26,912 nucleotides of DNA from a bacterium (GTDB taxonomy: Bacteria > Patescibacteriota > Minisyncoccia > Phycocordibacterales > Phycocordibacteraceae). Positions 16,182-23,578 of the stretch are shown in pieces. A program made the position numbers and the translations under genes. Location of the stretch: the NCBI GenBank assembly GCA_021813835.1, contig JAKAJJ010000002.1:1-26912 (forward strand). The letters are read 5' to 3'. Position 1 is the stretch's first letter; each line of letters starts with the position of its first letter. The notes beneath the pieces were generated by a model. That model did no database searches. It was not told the origin of the DNA and saw only the letters and a program-made list of their open reading frames with translations.

Positions 16182-16975
16182 TCCTCCACTCGCTCTATGC
16201 GAAAGGGAAAGAACTGCCGATCATCGGGCCCGTGCTCCGCTTCGGACGCTCCCTCTGGCGGCATCCGGCGCTTGAAGCGCGCCGTCTCTTCGCGCGCGAC
16301 CGGCGAGCCGCGCACGAATCCCTCGCGCGCTTCTATGGCGCGGGAAGCGCGGCACACCGTCTCCTGGAGCGGTTCACCGCGTCGCCCGCATTCGCGCGCG
16401 CATTTTCCGTCGGCCACTCGGGAGATTTCGACGTGATGATGCTTTACACGCTTGTCCGCATGGAGCAGCCGGACGTCGTCATCGAGACCGGCGTCGCGAG
16501 CGGCCGTTCCTCGACGGCCATCCTCGCCGCCCTCGCGGAGAATAGAAAAGGCAAGCTGTACTCCATCGACCTGCCGCAGTTCTACAGCGGCACGGCGCCC
16601 GGCCGCTATACCACCGCGGAAGGCAATGAGGAGCTCAAGGGATTCGTGCCGGAAGGGAAGCGGCCGGGCTGGCTCATTCCGGACGAGCTCCGCGGCCGCT
16701 GGGAACTCATCCTCGGCGATTCAAATGCGGAACTGCCCGAGCTCTTCTCCCGCGTCCCATCTGTCGATATGTTCTATCACGACGGCGACCACAGCTACGG
16801 CACGATGCGCTTCGAGTTTGAAGAAGCGTGGAAGCGGTTGCGGGCGGGCGGCCTGCTTCTGTCGGACGATATCGATTGGAATGCCGCATGGAAAGAGTTC
16901 CTCGCAACGGAACAGCCAAGAGTATCATTCTCTTACCGGCACTTCGGCATCGCGCGCAAAGCTACAAGCGTTTGA
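16178..16975 (+). CDS. class I SAM-dependent methyltransferase (Methyltransf_24 type)
   Basis: A 265-residue protein. The frame is open upstream (from 15800), but the ATG at 16178 overlaps the GT2 stop as ATGA and is preferred. Motif I is VIETGVASGRSSTAIL (101-116), LYSIDLP (127-133) is the acidic strand, WELILGDSNAELPEL (175-189) and FYHDGDHSYGTMRFEFEEAWKRLRAGGLLLSDDIDWN (199-235) match the Methyltransf_24 family, including the HDGDHSY metal-type motif. It likely methylates a sugar of the glycan. Its last 14 bases overlap the 3' end of the convergent flippase gene. Confidence 0.88.
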   Translation: MILHSLYAKGKELPIIGPVLRFGRSLWRHPALEARRLFARDRRAAHESLARFYGAGSAAHRLLERFTASPAFARAFSVGHSGDFDVMMLYTLVRMEQPDVVIETGVASGRSSTAILAALAENRKGKLYSIDLPQFYSGTAPGRYTTAEGNEELKGFVPEGKRPGWLIPDELRGRWELILGDSNAELPELFSRVPSVDMFYHDGDHSYGTMRFEFEEAWKRLRAGGLLLSDDIDWNAAWKEFLATEQPRVSFSYRHFGIARKATSV

Positions 16976-18212
16976 AAATCCACACGGAGTAGACGTTCGT
17001 GATAAGCGTCTGAATCGGAGTCGCAAGTATGGCACCCCAGATGCCGTACAGAGGGACCATAACGAAAAGGAAAGCTATTTGCAGGACTGATGCCGTCAAA
17101 TTCATCGCGTAAATATCGCGGATTGACCCTTTCGCGTTTACTGCCGTGGAAATCATCCGGATGGGGAAGAAGGCGAGCAAGCCGGCCATCACCTGCGCGT
17201 AGGGGATGGATTCGGCGTAGGCAGGGAAGAGCAGGTGGTAGAACGGCGGTATGATAAGCACGAAAATGAGGGCGAGCGGAACCGTCGCCAGATGGGCGAC
17301 CAGTATCTTGTGGGGCAGTTCCTCTTTGAGGCGTTCTGTGTTGAGCGATGCGAACTTCGGAAAGGCAATCACCGTGGTCACGGTCTTGAAAATCTTTTTT
17401 GCCTGATCGGCCGCCGCCTGGCCGAAGGAGTAGACGGCAAGCGCGACCGGGCCGAGGAAATGGAACAGTAGGATGGAATCAAGCTGGCCCGCACCGACAC
17501 CGATGATGTTGATAATGCTGAAATGCGCGCCGTAGCGTACAGCCCCGTCCTCATGCTCGTCGTTTGGCGGCGAGTGCTTGATAACGTGCCAGAACGCGAT
17601 GCCGCGCGCTATGACGAATGAGAGGAAGTAGAATCCGACGATAATGACGACGTTCCTCGTAAGATAGACCGTGAGCAGGATGATCGCCGACGTTGCGAGC
17701 TGTATGCCGATGCTATAACGGCTGGATTGCCGATACTGTTGCCTTCCGACAAGGAGCGCGTTGAAGTGCGAGAACGGGTCAAGAACAAGGAGCAGGGGAG
17801 AGGCAATCAAAAAAGAATAGGCGAGCAGAGCATTGCCGTGCACTAGGTAGTACAGGCCCATCGCGAGCCCTATGGCGACGCCAACGCCGGCCCATTCAAC
17901 CCGTTTCCGAAACGTTTTCCAGAAGACACCCTCTTTCCCTGTCGCGACCCATTTCTGGGTCGCACTGTCCATCCCCGGCAATGCAAATAAAGTCAATATC
18001 CCGAAGATTGCCAGCACGTACTTATAGGTGCCATATACGTCCTTGGGTAGGAAGTGAGCGTAGGCGAGGGCGAGGGCGAGGGCGGTCGAAATACCAACCA
18101 CCTGGCTCAAAGAGAGCCAGGTAAACCCCTTCAGTAAGACCTTGAGGTCCATGCGCGCAATCTGTTCACCATGGCCGATGATGCGATTGATGCTCTTCAA
18201 GATGAGGTTCAC
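16962..18212 (-). CDS. polysaccharide flippase, Wzx-like (MOP superfamily)
   Basis: A 416-residue membrane protein with about 12 or more hydrophobic helices. It starts with GTG at 18212 and has the typical N-terminal helix pair (FTWLSLSQVVGISTALALALAYAHFLP) followed by YGTYKYVLAIFGILTLFALPGMDSA. Proteins of this type move undecaprenyl-linked repeat units across the cytoplasmic membrane, which fits the surrounding glycosyltransferases. It is one of only two real minus-strand genes here, faces the MT gene and overlaps it by 14 bases, and diverges from the methyltransferase at 18296. An alternative start is the ATG at 18152 (MDLKVLLKGF). Confidence 0.9.
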   Translation of the reverse strand: MNLILKSINRIIGHGEQIARMDLKVLLKGFTWLSLSQVVGISTALALALAYAHFLPKDVYGTYKYVLAIFGILTLFALPGMDSATQKWVATGKEGVFWKTFRKRVEWAGVGVAIGLAMGLYYLVHGNALLAYSFLIASPLLLVLDPFSHFNALLVGRQQYRQSSRYSIGIQLATSAIILLTVYLTRNVVIIVGFYFLSFVIARGIAFWHVIKHSPPNDEHEDGAVRYGAHFSIINIIGVGAGQLDSILLFHFLGPVALAVYSFGQAAADQAKKIFKTVTTVIAFPKFASLNTERLKEELPHKILVAHLATVPLALIFVLIIPPFYHLLFPAYAESIPYAQVMAGLLAFFPIRMISTAVNAKGSIRDIYAMNLTASVLQIAFLFVMVPLYGIWGAILATPIQTLITNVYSVWIFKRL

Positions 18213-18220
18213 AGCGTGTG

Positions 18221-18231
18221 AGTATAGTATA
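18221..18231 (-). promoter_or_regulatory. two overlapping -10 boxes for the flippase gene
   Basis: Read on the minus strand, TATACT occurs twice in tandem, at 18231-18226 and 18226-18221, ending 8 bases before the GTG at 18212. Initiation from the proximal box would give a leaderless or near-leaderless mRNA. The two boxes share a base and may give two start sites. Confidence 0.5.
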
Positions 18232-18280
18232 GTACCTATAGATACAGGGAAAGGTTATCTGGGCACATAAATTGGCAGTG

Positions 18281-18289
18281 TGCTTTAAT
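18281..18289 (+). promoter_or_regulatory. extended -10 promoter, leaderless start
   Basis: TGCTTTAAT ends 6 bases before the ATG at 18296. It lies inside the longer frame beginning at TTG 18272, which argues for ATG 18296 as the true start of the downstream methyltransferase. Confidence 0.5.
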
Positions 18290-18295
18290 ACGGCG

Positions 18296-19084
18296 ATGCA
18301 AGCTGGAAATGCCAAGAATGCGATTTCTCAAGATCGCGTAAATGAGATTTGGGGTGCGTTCTGGCGTCGAGAGAAACCGGTGACACGCAGAGAACTGTTC
18401 AGCAACCGACTCTTCGTGGAGGGATACCCTGTTTTTAAAAAGTACATCCCAAACAGCACCCAACGATTGCTTGATGTCGGAAGCGGCAGTGGCCGTTATG
18501 GTGTTCGGTTTGCCAAAGATCTTCCAGGAAGCAAAGTGTACCTGACGGACATTACGGAGGATTCTCTATCGGTTATTCGGCATTCTGTTGATATCGTCGG
18601 GGTAACAAATAGTATTGTCCAGAGGGAGGATATGTTTTGCCTTTCGTATGCCGATAATTCGTTTGACGTCGTCTTTTGTGATGTGGTCATTCAGCATGTG
18701 GATCATCCCGAGCGGGCAATTCGTGAAATGCTGCGCGTGCTTCGTCCAGGCGGCCGACTTATAGTATCAACAGTAAACTACTGGAATTTTCATACCTTAG
18801 GCAAGTTCGTACTCCAACTCATCGGTAGACCCTACAAATATGGGTATGAGAAATCGTACTCATCTGGAGAACTGTGCGCGCTTATACGCGAATGTGAAGG
18901 GAAGGTTATTGCCCAGGACGGTTTTTATATCGCGTATGGCATATTCCGTTTGCGAGAAACACATCCCGCGTTCGCGGTGGCGGGGAAGGTGTTAAATCGG
19001 TTCGTCACGTTCGTTGACCGATTCACCAATCGATGGCTCTCGCGGCACTTCGGTTTTGAGGTGGTATGTGTTGCCTCAAAATGA
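18296..19084 (+). CDS. class I SAM-dependent methyltransferase
   Basis: A 262-residue methyltransferase. The frame extends to a TTG at 18272, but the ATG at 18296 is preferred because an extended -10 box ends 6 bases before it. Motif I is RLLDVGSGSGRYGVRFA (57-73), YLTDITEDSL carries the acidic residue, DNSFDVVFCDVVIQHVDHPERAIREMLRVLRPGGRLIVST is the motif II to IV stretch. A basic, helical C-terminal tail follows. GC content is lower than in the left half (29 of 60 bases in the line starting at 18541), suggesting a separate origin. The substrate is likely a sugar or glycan intermediate. Confidence 0.85.
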   Translation: MQAGNAKNAISQDRVNEIWGAFWRREKPVTRRELFSNRLFVEGYPVFKKYIPNSTQRLLDVGSGSGRYGVRFAKDLPGSKVYLTDITEDSLSVIRHSVDIVGVTNSIVQREDMFCLSYADNSFDVVFCDVVIQHVDHPERAIREMLRVLRPGGRLIVSTVNYWNFHTLGKFVLQLIGRPYKYGYEKSYSSGELCALIRECEGKVIAQDGFYIAYGIFRLRETHPAFAVAGKVLNRFVTFVDRFTNRWLSRHFGFEVVCVASK

Positions 19085-19114
19085 CCCTAGTTTACAAACC
19101 ACCCGCATGCAATT

Positions 19115-20077
19115 ATGAAGATAGCGATCATTACCGGACCATTCCCCCAGTTCGCAGAGACGTTCATCATCAATCAGATTGGCGACCTGATTGATCAAGG
19201 CATCGAAGTTTCCATTTTCGCCTTCGGCCCCGGTGACGCTTCTTTCATACATCGCCGATACGATCAGTACCGGATGCGGGAGTTCACAGCTGATCTCGAG
19301 CCACCGAAAAATCTGGTCCAGCGCCTTTTGAATGCTTTCGGCGTCGCGTGTCGGCTTGTCGTACGTAATCCGCGCGTGCTGTGCCGGGCTCTCAACCTGA
19401 AGCGGCACGGTGATCTTGTTCGGTCATTCCGCACACTCTTCTGGGTGGCGCCGTTCGTCGGCAAATCGTTTGACATTGTGCACTGCAATTACGGCCCGAT
19501 TGCGAATCGGTACCTTATCATTCGCGATATGCTCGGCGAACCTTATACGAGCACGCCATTCATCACTACTTTTTACGGCTACGATGCAAGTATGAAGCTA
19601 AAGGAGAAAGGCCTGCACTATTACGATCGGCTGAAGACAGAAGGTGCGTTCTTCCTCACTATGTCCGAGGACATGAAAGAGCGGCTCGTCCGCGAAGCGG
19701 GGTTTGATCCTGCGAAGATCATGCCACTCCCGGCTGGCGTCGATACCGAGCATATCGAGTGGCACGAGCGCCACGCGCACCCAGGGGAATCGACCCGCCT
19801 CGTGTCTGTGGGTCGGTTCACGGAGAAGAAAGGGTTCGACGACCTTCTTCGCGCAGTGGCTCTTCTCAGGAAGAGGACGAGAACCCCGTTCCGCGTGACC
19901 ATCGTCGGCAGCGGACATCTCGACGCAGAACTCAAAGCGCTTGCAAAGAAGCTCCGCGTAACAGACATCGTTTCCTTCCCCGGTCGCATGCAGCCCGAAG
20001 AACTCTTTGGGCTCTATCGCGGAGCAGATCTGTACGTGCAGGCCTCAAAGGTCGCCCCGAACGGCGATCGCGAATGA
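19115..20077 (+). CDS. N-terminal part of a split GT4 glycosyltransferase
   Basis: A 320-residue ORF ending in TGA inside what should be one GT4 gene of about 420 codons. It has a full acceptor domain (IITGPFPQFAETFIINQIGDL, residues 5-25), the linker MPLPAGVDTEHI (203-214), and most of the donor domain: SVGRFTEKKGFDDLL (231-245), TIVGSGHLDAEL (262-273) and LYVQASKVAPNGDRE (306-320). E320 is the first Glu of the EX7E motif, and the stop follows it directly. The next ORF continues in the same frame with MNVAVSEALATG, so E320 plus a missing Gly plus MNVAVS plus Glu would rebuild EX7E exactly. It resembles WcaL-type colanic acid glycosyltransferases. Alone it lacks the second catalytic Glu and the last helix. 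Confidence 0.85.
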   Translation: MKIAIITGPFPQFAETFIINQIGDLIDQGIEVSIFAFGPGDASFIHRRYDQYRMREFTADLEPPKNLVQRLLNAFGVACRLVVRNPRVLCRALNLKRHGDLVRSFRTLFWVAPFVGKSFDIVHCNYGPIANRYLIIRDMLGEPYTSTPFITTFYGYDASMKLKEKGLHYYDRLKTEGAFFLTMSEDMKERLVREAGFDPAKIMPLPAGVDTEHIEWHERHAHPGESTRLVSVGRFTEKKGFDDLLRAVALLRKRTRTPFRVTIVGSGHLDAELKALAKKLRVTDIVSFPGRMQPEELFGLYRGADLYVQASKVAPNGDRE

Positions 20078-20095
20078 GAGTATAATCGTACTGCC
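20075..20095 (+). promoter_or_regulatory. interrupting segment: in-frame TGA plus TATAAT box
   Basis: Twenty-one bases separate GAA (Glu320) from the ATG at 20096, where one Gly codon is expected. They begin with the stop TGA (20075-20077) and contain TATAAT (20081-20086), placed 9 bases before the ATG. The segment is a multiple of three, so the downstream piece stays in the original frame. Confidence 0.55.
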
Positions 20096-20395
20096 ATGAA
20101 CGTCGCCGTGTCAGAAGCGCTCGCCACCGGCCTCCCCGCTGTTCTTACGCGCCACAGCGGATTCCCTGATCAGGTGAAAGATGGGGTGAACGGCTATCTC
20201 GCCGAGGAAGGGAATCCTGAAAGCCTCGCGGAGGCTCTCGAGAAGTACGTCAATCATCCGGAGCGCTGGCCGGAAATGAGCCGAAAAGCGCGCGAACATG
20301 CCGTGTTGCACTATGATCGGAAGCGTCTCATTGAGGCGCAGGTGAGACTCTACGAGATGTTCGTTGTTGAGGCGCGCGCGAAGAAGAAGCCATGA
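20096..20395 (+). CDS. C-terminal part of the split GT4 glycosyltransferase
   Basis: A 99-residue ORF in the same reading frame as the upstream glycosyltransferase fragment. NVAVSEALATGLPAVLTRHSGFPDQVKDGVNGYLAEEGNPESLAEAL is the end of a GT4 donor domain: the second catalytic Glu (E7), the GLPAV strand, the GFPDQV loop and the NG-x-L segment. The C-terminal helices follow (HPERWPEMSRKAREHAVLHYD). It begins with its own ATG 9 bases after a TATAAT box, or could be reached by reinitiation 18 bases after the upstream stop. It may associate with the upstream fragment into a working enzyme, or both may be remnants. It overlaps the next gene as ATGA, which argues that it is still translated. Confidence 0.8.
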   Translation: MNVAVSEALATGLPAVLTRHSGFPDQVKDGVNGYLAEEGNPESLAEALEKYVNHPERWPEMSRKAREHAVLHYDRKRLIEAQVRLYEMFVVEARAKKKP

Positions 20396-21117
20396 GAGGG
20401 GCGCTCCGTCGATGGAAGAAGGATTTTGTGCTCAAGCGCACGTATAGCGTCCCGAAGCGGGAGCCTTTTTATGCTCTTGCGGCACGATACTTGCCTGATG
20501 ACGCGGAAGCCATCGTCGTTGATATCGGTGCAGCCGACGGTGTTTTTGCCGCATACGCGAAATTGCCGGAACGCTTTCCGCACCTCGAGCTTTTCGATCA
20601 GAACCCAGGGAGTATCGCCCTGCTCAGGGAGCGATTCGGGAAAGGGGTCGCGTATACCGCCCCTGCGCCACTTCCATTTAAAGACGGTTCCGTCTCGTTC
20701 ATACATTTGAGCCATATCGTTGAACATCTCTACTACGAAGACCTCCTCACCTTCCTGCGCGAATGCGATCGCGTTCTCATTTCTGGTGGTATCCTTATCA
20801 TCTCAACACCTCTCCTGTGGAATCGATTCTATGATGATCTCTCGCATGTGAAGCCGTACAATCCGGAGGTGTTCTTCCATTACCTTACGCGCAAGAAAGC
20901 GGACGCGTCGGCGCTCCCCGTCTCGACGGATTATGTGGTCCGTGAATTGGTATTTCGGTATCGTGCGGTGGACGATGCCGGCTTGAGTTCCGTCTATTTT
21001 CCAATAGATGCCCTGATTCGCGTTATCCGCATCGTGATGAATAAGCTCGGTTTCCGTCGGTATCGGCGGAACGGCTACACGCTCGTCCTTGAGAAGAACG
21101 GGGGAAAGGAGGGATAG
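20392..21117 (+). CDS. class I SAM-dependent methyltransferase
   Basis: A 241-residue methyltransferase. VVDIGAADGVFAAYA (42-56) is motif I, LELFDQNPGSIALLRERF is the acidic loop, FKDGSVSFIHLSHIVEHLYYEDLLTFLRECDRVLISGGILIIST covers the later motifs, and a Lys/Arg-rich tail ends the protein. The start overlaps the preceding stop as ATGA. It is followed after 18 bases by the ketoisomerase gene, so it may act on the amino-deoxysugar made there, but no residue proves this. Confidence 0.85.
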   Translation: MRGALRRWKKDFVLKRTYSVPKREPFYALAARYLPDDAEAIVVDIGAADGVFAAYAKLPERFPHLELFDQNPGSIALLRERFGKGVAYTAPAPLPFKDGSVSFIHLSHIVEHLYYEDLLTFLRECDRVLISGGILIISTPLLWNRFYDDLSHVKPYNPEVFFHYLTRKKADASALPVSTDYVVRELVFRYRAVDDAGLSSVYFPIDALIRVIRIVMNKLGFRRYRRNGYTLVLEKNGGKEG

Positions 21118-21123
21118 GCGCTG

Positions 21124-21129
21124 TAGACT
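21124..21129 (+). promoter_or_regulatory. -10 box for a leaderless fdtA-like mRNA
   Basis: TAGACT is preceded directly by TG and lies 6 bases before the ATG at 21136. There is no Shine-Dalgarno sequence in the 18-base gap. Confidence 0.45.
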
Positions 21130-21135
21130 AATGGT

Positions 21136-21558
21136 ATGACAGATATTTTCGTGAGGTCTTCAGGGCGGGTGCCTTTCCAAAGCGTAAATCAGGATATACG
21201 CGGCACTACCCGCATCATTGAGCAACCCGTTCTTCCGTTCCCGGTGCGCCGGGTATACGTTATCCAAGACGTGAGGGATCCGACCTTGGTTCGGGGGAAT
21301 CATGCGCACCGCTTAAATGACCAGGTTATCTTTATCGTGCGTGGCTCCATGACGCTTACGCTCGACGACGGTGAGCGCTCTCAGGAGCTTGCGCTCTCTG
21401 CGGGCGAAGACGGCATTCGCTTGATGCCATACCTATGGCATAGTATGAAGAACTTCACACCTGATTGTATAGCCGTCGTTCTTGCTAGTCACCCCTATGA
21501 CCCAAAGGATTACATTTCCGATTACGACGTATTCAAGAACCATGTCCGTTCCCTTTAA
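21136..21558 (+). CDS. fdtA: dTDP-4-oxo-6-deoxyglucose 3,4-ketoisomerase (FdtA/QdtA-like cupin)
   Basis: A 140-residue single-domain cupin, the same length as FdtA. It moves the keto group of dTDP-4-keto-6-deoxyglucose from C4 to C3 so an aminotransferase can act there. RGNHAHR (53-59) is the family's His-containing motif, QVIFIVRGSMTLTLDDG (63-79) and the late PYLWHSM and YDPKDYISDYDVF (121-133) segments also match. Galacto (FdtA) versus gluco (QdtA) product cannot be told from sequence by eye, so the symbol is tentative. It overlaps the aminotransferase gene by 17 bases. Confidence 0.85.
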   Translation: MTDIFVRSSGRVPFQSVNQDIRGTTRIIEQPVLPFPVRRVYVIQDVRDPTLVRGNHAHRLNDQVIFIVRGSMTLTLDDGERSQELALSAGEDGIRLMPYLWHSMKNFTPDCIAVVLASHPYDPKDYISDYDVFKNHVRSL

Positions 21559-22654
21559 CGACCTGTCCCGCCGATACGAAGCGCATGCATCTGAGATTAA
21601 TGCGGTAGCGAAGCGCGTGCTCCAAAGCGGATACTACGTACTTGGCCCCGAGGTGCGTGCACTTGAGGATCGTTTCGCGGTACTTATGAACGCGGGCGGT
21701 GCGGCCGGTGTGAACTCCGGCACGGACGCCATCGCCATCGCACTCAAGGCGCTCGGAGTAGGACCGGACGATGAAGTCATCACCGTCGCGAACACCTGTA
21801 CGCCTACTGTCGCGGCAATCCGCATGACAGGCGCGATGCCGGTCTTCGCGGACATCGACCGTGAGACGTTCGTCATAGACCCTTCGGATCTTGAGCACCG
21901 CATTACGCCGCGCACGAAAGCGATTGTACCGGTCCATCTTTATGGATTCCCCGCTGATATGGTGCGCATCAATGAAATCGCACTGCGCCGCGATCTTATT
22001 GTGGTCGAGGATTGCGCTCAGTCGATAGGAGCAACTGTCGCGGGCTCGCCAGCGGGATCATTTGGGCATGCCGCCGCGTTCAGTTTTTACCCGACCAAAA
22101 ACGTTGGGGCGTTCGGCGATGGAGGGATGATAGTTGCAAAAGATCCAGCGATAGCTGCTCGTGCTCGCCGAATACGGATGTATGGAGAGGAGAAACGCTA
22201 TGAGGCCGTCGAAGAGGGAATGAATAGCCGACTCGATGAACTTCAGGCAGCGCTTGTTGCATGGGGTATGGAGAGAATTGACGCCTGGAATGCTCGTCGG
22301 AACGAAATCGCTATGCGGTACAAGGAGAGTATAAAGAATTCAGCAGTCACGCTCCCAACGCAAGTACAAGACGGCCGTGAAGGCGTGTGGCATTTATTCG
22401 TCGTGAGGGTAGCCGAGAGGACCCGTTTCATAGAACACCTTAAAAAAGAGGGGGTAGGGAGCAGCATTCATTATCCCGCACCCGTATTTGAACAATCGGC
22501 TTATTCTTTCCTGAATGAGGACGGCTCTACTCTACCGATTACAAAGGAGGTCGTATCGAAAGTAGTTTCCTTACCGTTATTTCCGGAACTTACAGACAAG
22601 GAAGTCGGTCTGGTTGTAGACGCGGTCAATTCATATTCACAGACCGTCGAGTAA
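21542..22654 (+). CDS. fdtB: PLP-dependent sugar aminotransferase (DegT/DnrJ/EryC1/StrS), FdtB/QdtB-like
   Basis: A 370-residue fold-type I aminotransferase. The start at 21542 is preferred to the in-frame ATG at 21482 because it gives the standard family N-terminus (VPFNDLSRRYEAHASEI). NSGTDAIAIAL (58-68) binds the PLP phosphate, VVEDCAQSIGATVAG (154-168) contains the conserved Asp/Gln, and FSFYPTKNVGAFGDGGM (180-196) holds the Schiff-base lysine K186. Next to a ketoisomerase, the expected reaction is transamination at C3 of dTDP-3-keto-6-deoxyhexose to Fuc3N or Qui3N. The usual N-acetyltransferase partner (FdtC/QdtC) is not in the window. It ends 4 bases from the end of the convergent rmlA-like gene. 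Confidence 0.9.
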   Translation: MSVPFNDLSRRYEAHASEINAVAKRVLQSGYYVLGPEVRALEDRFAVLMNAGGAAGVNSGTDAIAIALKALGVGPDDEVITVANTCTPTVAAIRMTGAMPVFADIDRETFVIDPSDLEHRITPRTKAIVPVHLYGFPADMVRINEIALRRDLIVVEDCAQSIGATVAGSPAGSFGHAAAFSFYPTKNVGAFGDGGMIVAKDPAIAARARRIRMYGEEKRYEAVEEGMNSRLDELQAALVAWGMERIDAWNARRNEIAMRYKESIKNSAVTLPTQVQDGREGVWHLFVVRVAERTRFIEHLKKEGVGSSIHYPAPVFEQSAYSFLNEDGSTLPITKEVVSKVVSLPLFPELTDKEVGLVVDAVNSYSQTVE

Positions 22655-22658
22655 ACTG

Positions 22659-23414
22659 TCAGCCCTTTTCTTTTCGAGAATGCTTCTTGAGGTAGTGCGT
22701 TATATCAGCAAGACTGTCGAATGTGCCGATGTCGAACCATTTTTTCTTAAGCATTTCCGCACGAAGTTTCCCTTCCTTACGGTATTTTTCATTTACATAA
22801 GTGATTTCGTATTCGCCACGAGCAGACGGTTTTTGGCCGAGCATTTTTTCAAATACCGTTTCGTCATAAAGATATATTCCCACAACAGCGAGATTGCTCT
22901 TGGGGTTCCTCGGCTTTTCTTCGATAGCAAGAATGTTTCCTGAAGCATCAGCCGTTGCAATGCCAAACCGTTCCGGGTCAGAAACTTTCTTTAAAAACAC
23001 CGTGGCACCTTTCTTGAAAGATTTGATATAGGGGCGCAAATCATCCTCTATATAATTATCTCCGAGATACAGCAAACAAGGTTCGCCGTTCACATAATCT
23101 TTCGCGATGTAAAGACCATCTGCAATACCGCTCGGCTTGTTTTGGATGCCGTATGTTATTTGAATTTGTCCCCCCTTCCCATTCCTCGGCTTCCAACGTT
23201 CCCCGGATCCCAAGACCCGAGCAAAATCCCCAACGTGTTCCGGGTTCGTGACGAGCATGATACGATCGATCCCCGCATTGACGAGCGTATCGATGACATA
23301 CCAGATGACCGGCTTATTATAGAGTGGCAGAAGGTGTTTATTTGTAGTAAGCGTAAGGGGATATAGCCGCGTACCACGACCGCCAGCCAAAACGACTGCT
23401 TTGCGTATCTTCAT
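22659..23414 (-). CDS. rmlA: short RmlA-like sugar-1-phosphate nucleotidyltransferase
   Basis: A 251-residue protein that would join glucose-1-phosphate and dTTP to dTDP-glucose. KAVVLAGGRGTRLYPLT (5-21) is the nucleotide-binding signature with NKHLLPLYNKP after it. YLGDNYIEDDL carries the metal-binding Asp, DPERFGIA and IEEKPRNPKSNLAVVGIYLYD the sugar-binding stretch, and SARGEYEITYVNEKY and WFDIGTFDSL the late motifs. All match RmlA, but the C-terminal part is about 40 residues shorter than in enteric RmlA, as in single-domain homologues. GC is about 45% (27 of 60 bases in the line at 22801), clearly below the rml genes. It is convergent with the aminotransferase gene. Confidence 0.85.
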   Translation of the reverse strand: MKIRKAVVLAGGRGTRLYPLTLTTNKHLLPLYNKPVIWYVIDTLVNAGIDRIMLVTNPEHVGDFARVLGSGERWKPRNGKGGQIQITYGIQNKPSGIADGLYIAKDYVNGEPCLLYLGDNYIEDDLRPYIKSFKKGATVFLKKVSDPERFGIATADASGNILAIEEKPRNPKSNLAVVGIYLYDETVFEKMLGQKPSARGEYEITYVNEKYRKEGKLRAEMLKKKWFDIGTFDSLADITHYLKKHSRKEKG

Positions 23415-23419
23415 TGTTA

Positions 23420-23425
23420 ATCATA
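23420..23425 (-). promoter_or_regulatory. -10 box for the rmlA-like gene
   Basis: On the minus strand, TATGAT lies 5 bases before the ATG at 23414, again a near-leaderless arrangement with no ribosome binding site. Confidence 0.45.
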
Positions 23426-23525
23426 GTGTAATGCAAGTTCGGCCGAAAGGTAACTTAGCTCTTTTGGCTGGCTGCTCTAGCCCTCGGGCGCGGTGGATAA
23501 CCCGCGGTGCGCCTCCGGGCCGCCT

Positions 23526-23534
23526 TGGTATACT
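23526..23534 (+). promoter_or_regulatory. extended -10 promoter of the secreted-protein gene
   Basis: TGGTATACT matches an extended -10 and resembles the TGGTATAGT boxes at 24824 and 25417. It lies about 45 bases before the ATG at 23579, giving a leader of roughly 38 bases. The 164-base gap 23415-23578 holds this box, the divergent rmlA-like promoter and GC-rich sequence without another clear element. Confidence 0.5.
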
Positions 23535-23578
23535 GCGGGGGTACGCCGGCATCGGCAATTTATCCGTTTTTCAACCTT

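Noticed and set aside
18055..18090. Three repeats of GCGAGG as a possible regulatory or slippage repeat
   Set aside because: They encode an Ala-Leu run in the first transmembrane helix of the flippase, and coding use explains them.
20075..20077. TGA read as glycine (genetic code 25) at the split glycosyltransferase, since Gly is expected there
   Set aside because: Many genes here end in TGA at sensible positions, often as ATGA overlaps, and the extra 18 bases would still disturb the motif. The code is most likely standard.
23415..23578. Possible small RNA or riboswitch in the 164-base gap
   Set aside because: GC-rich inverted segments are present, but no stable hairpin followed by a T-run and no known aptamer pattern could be recognised.
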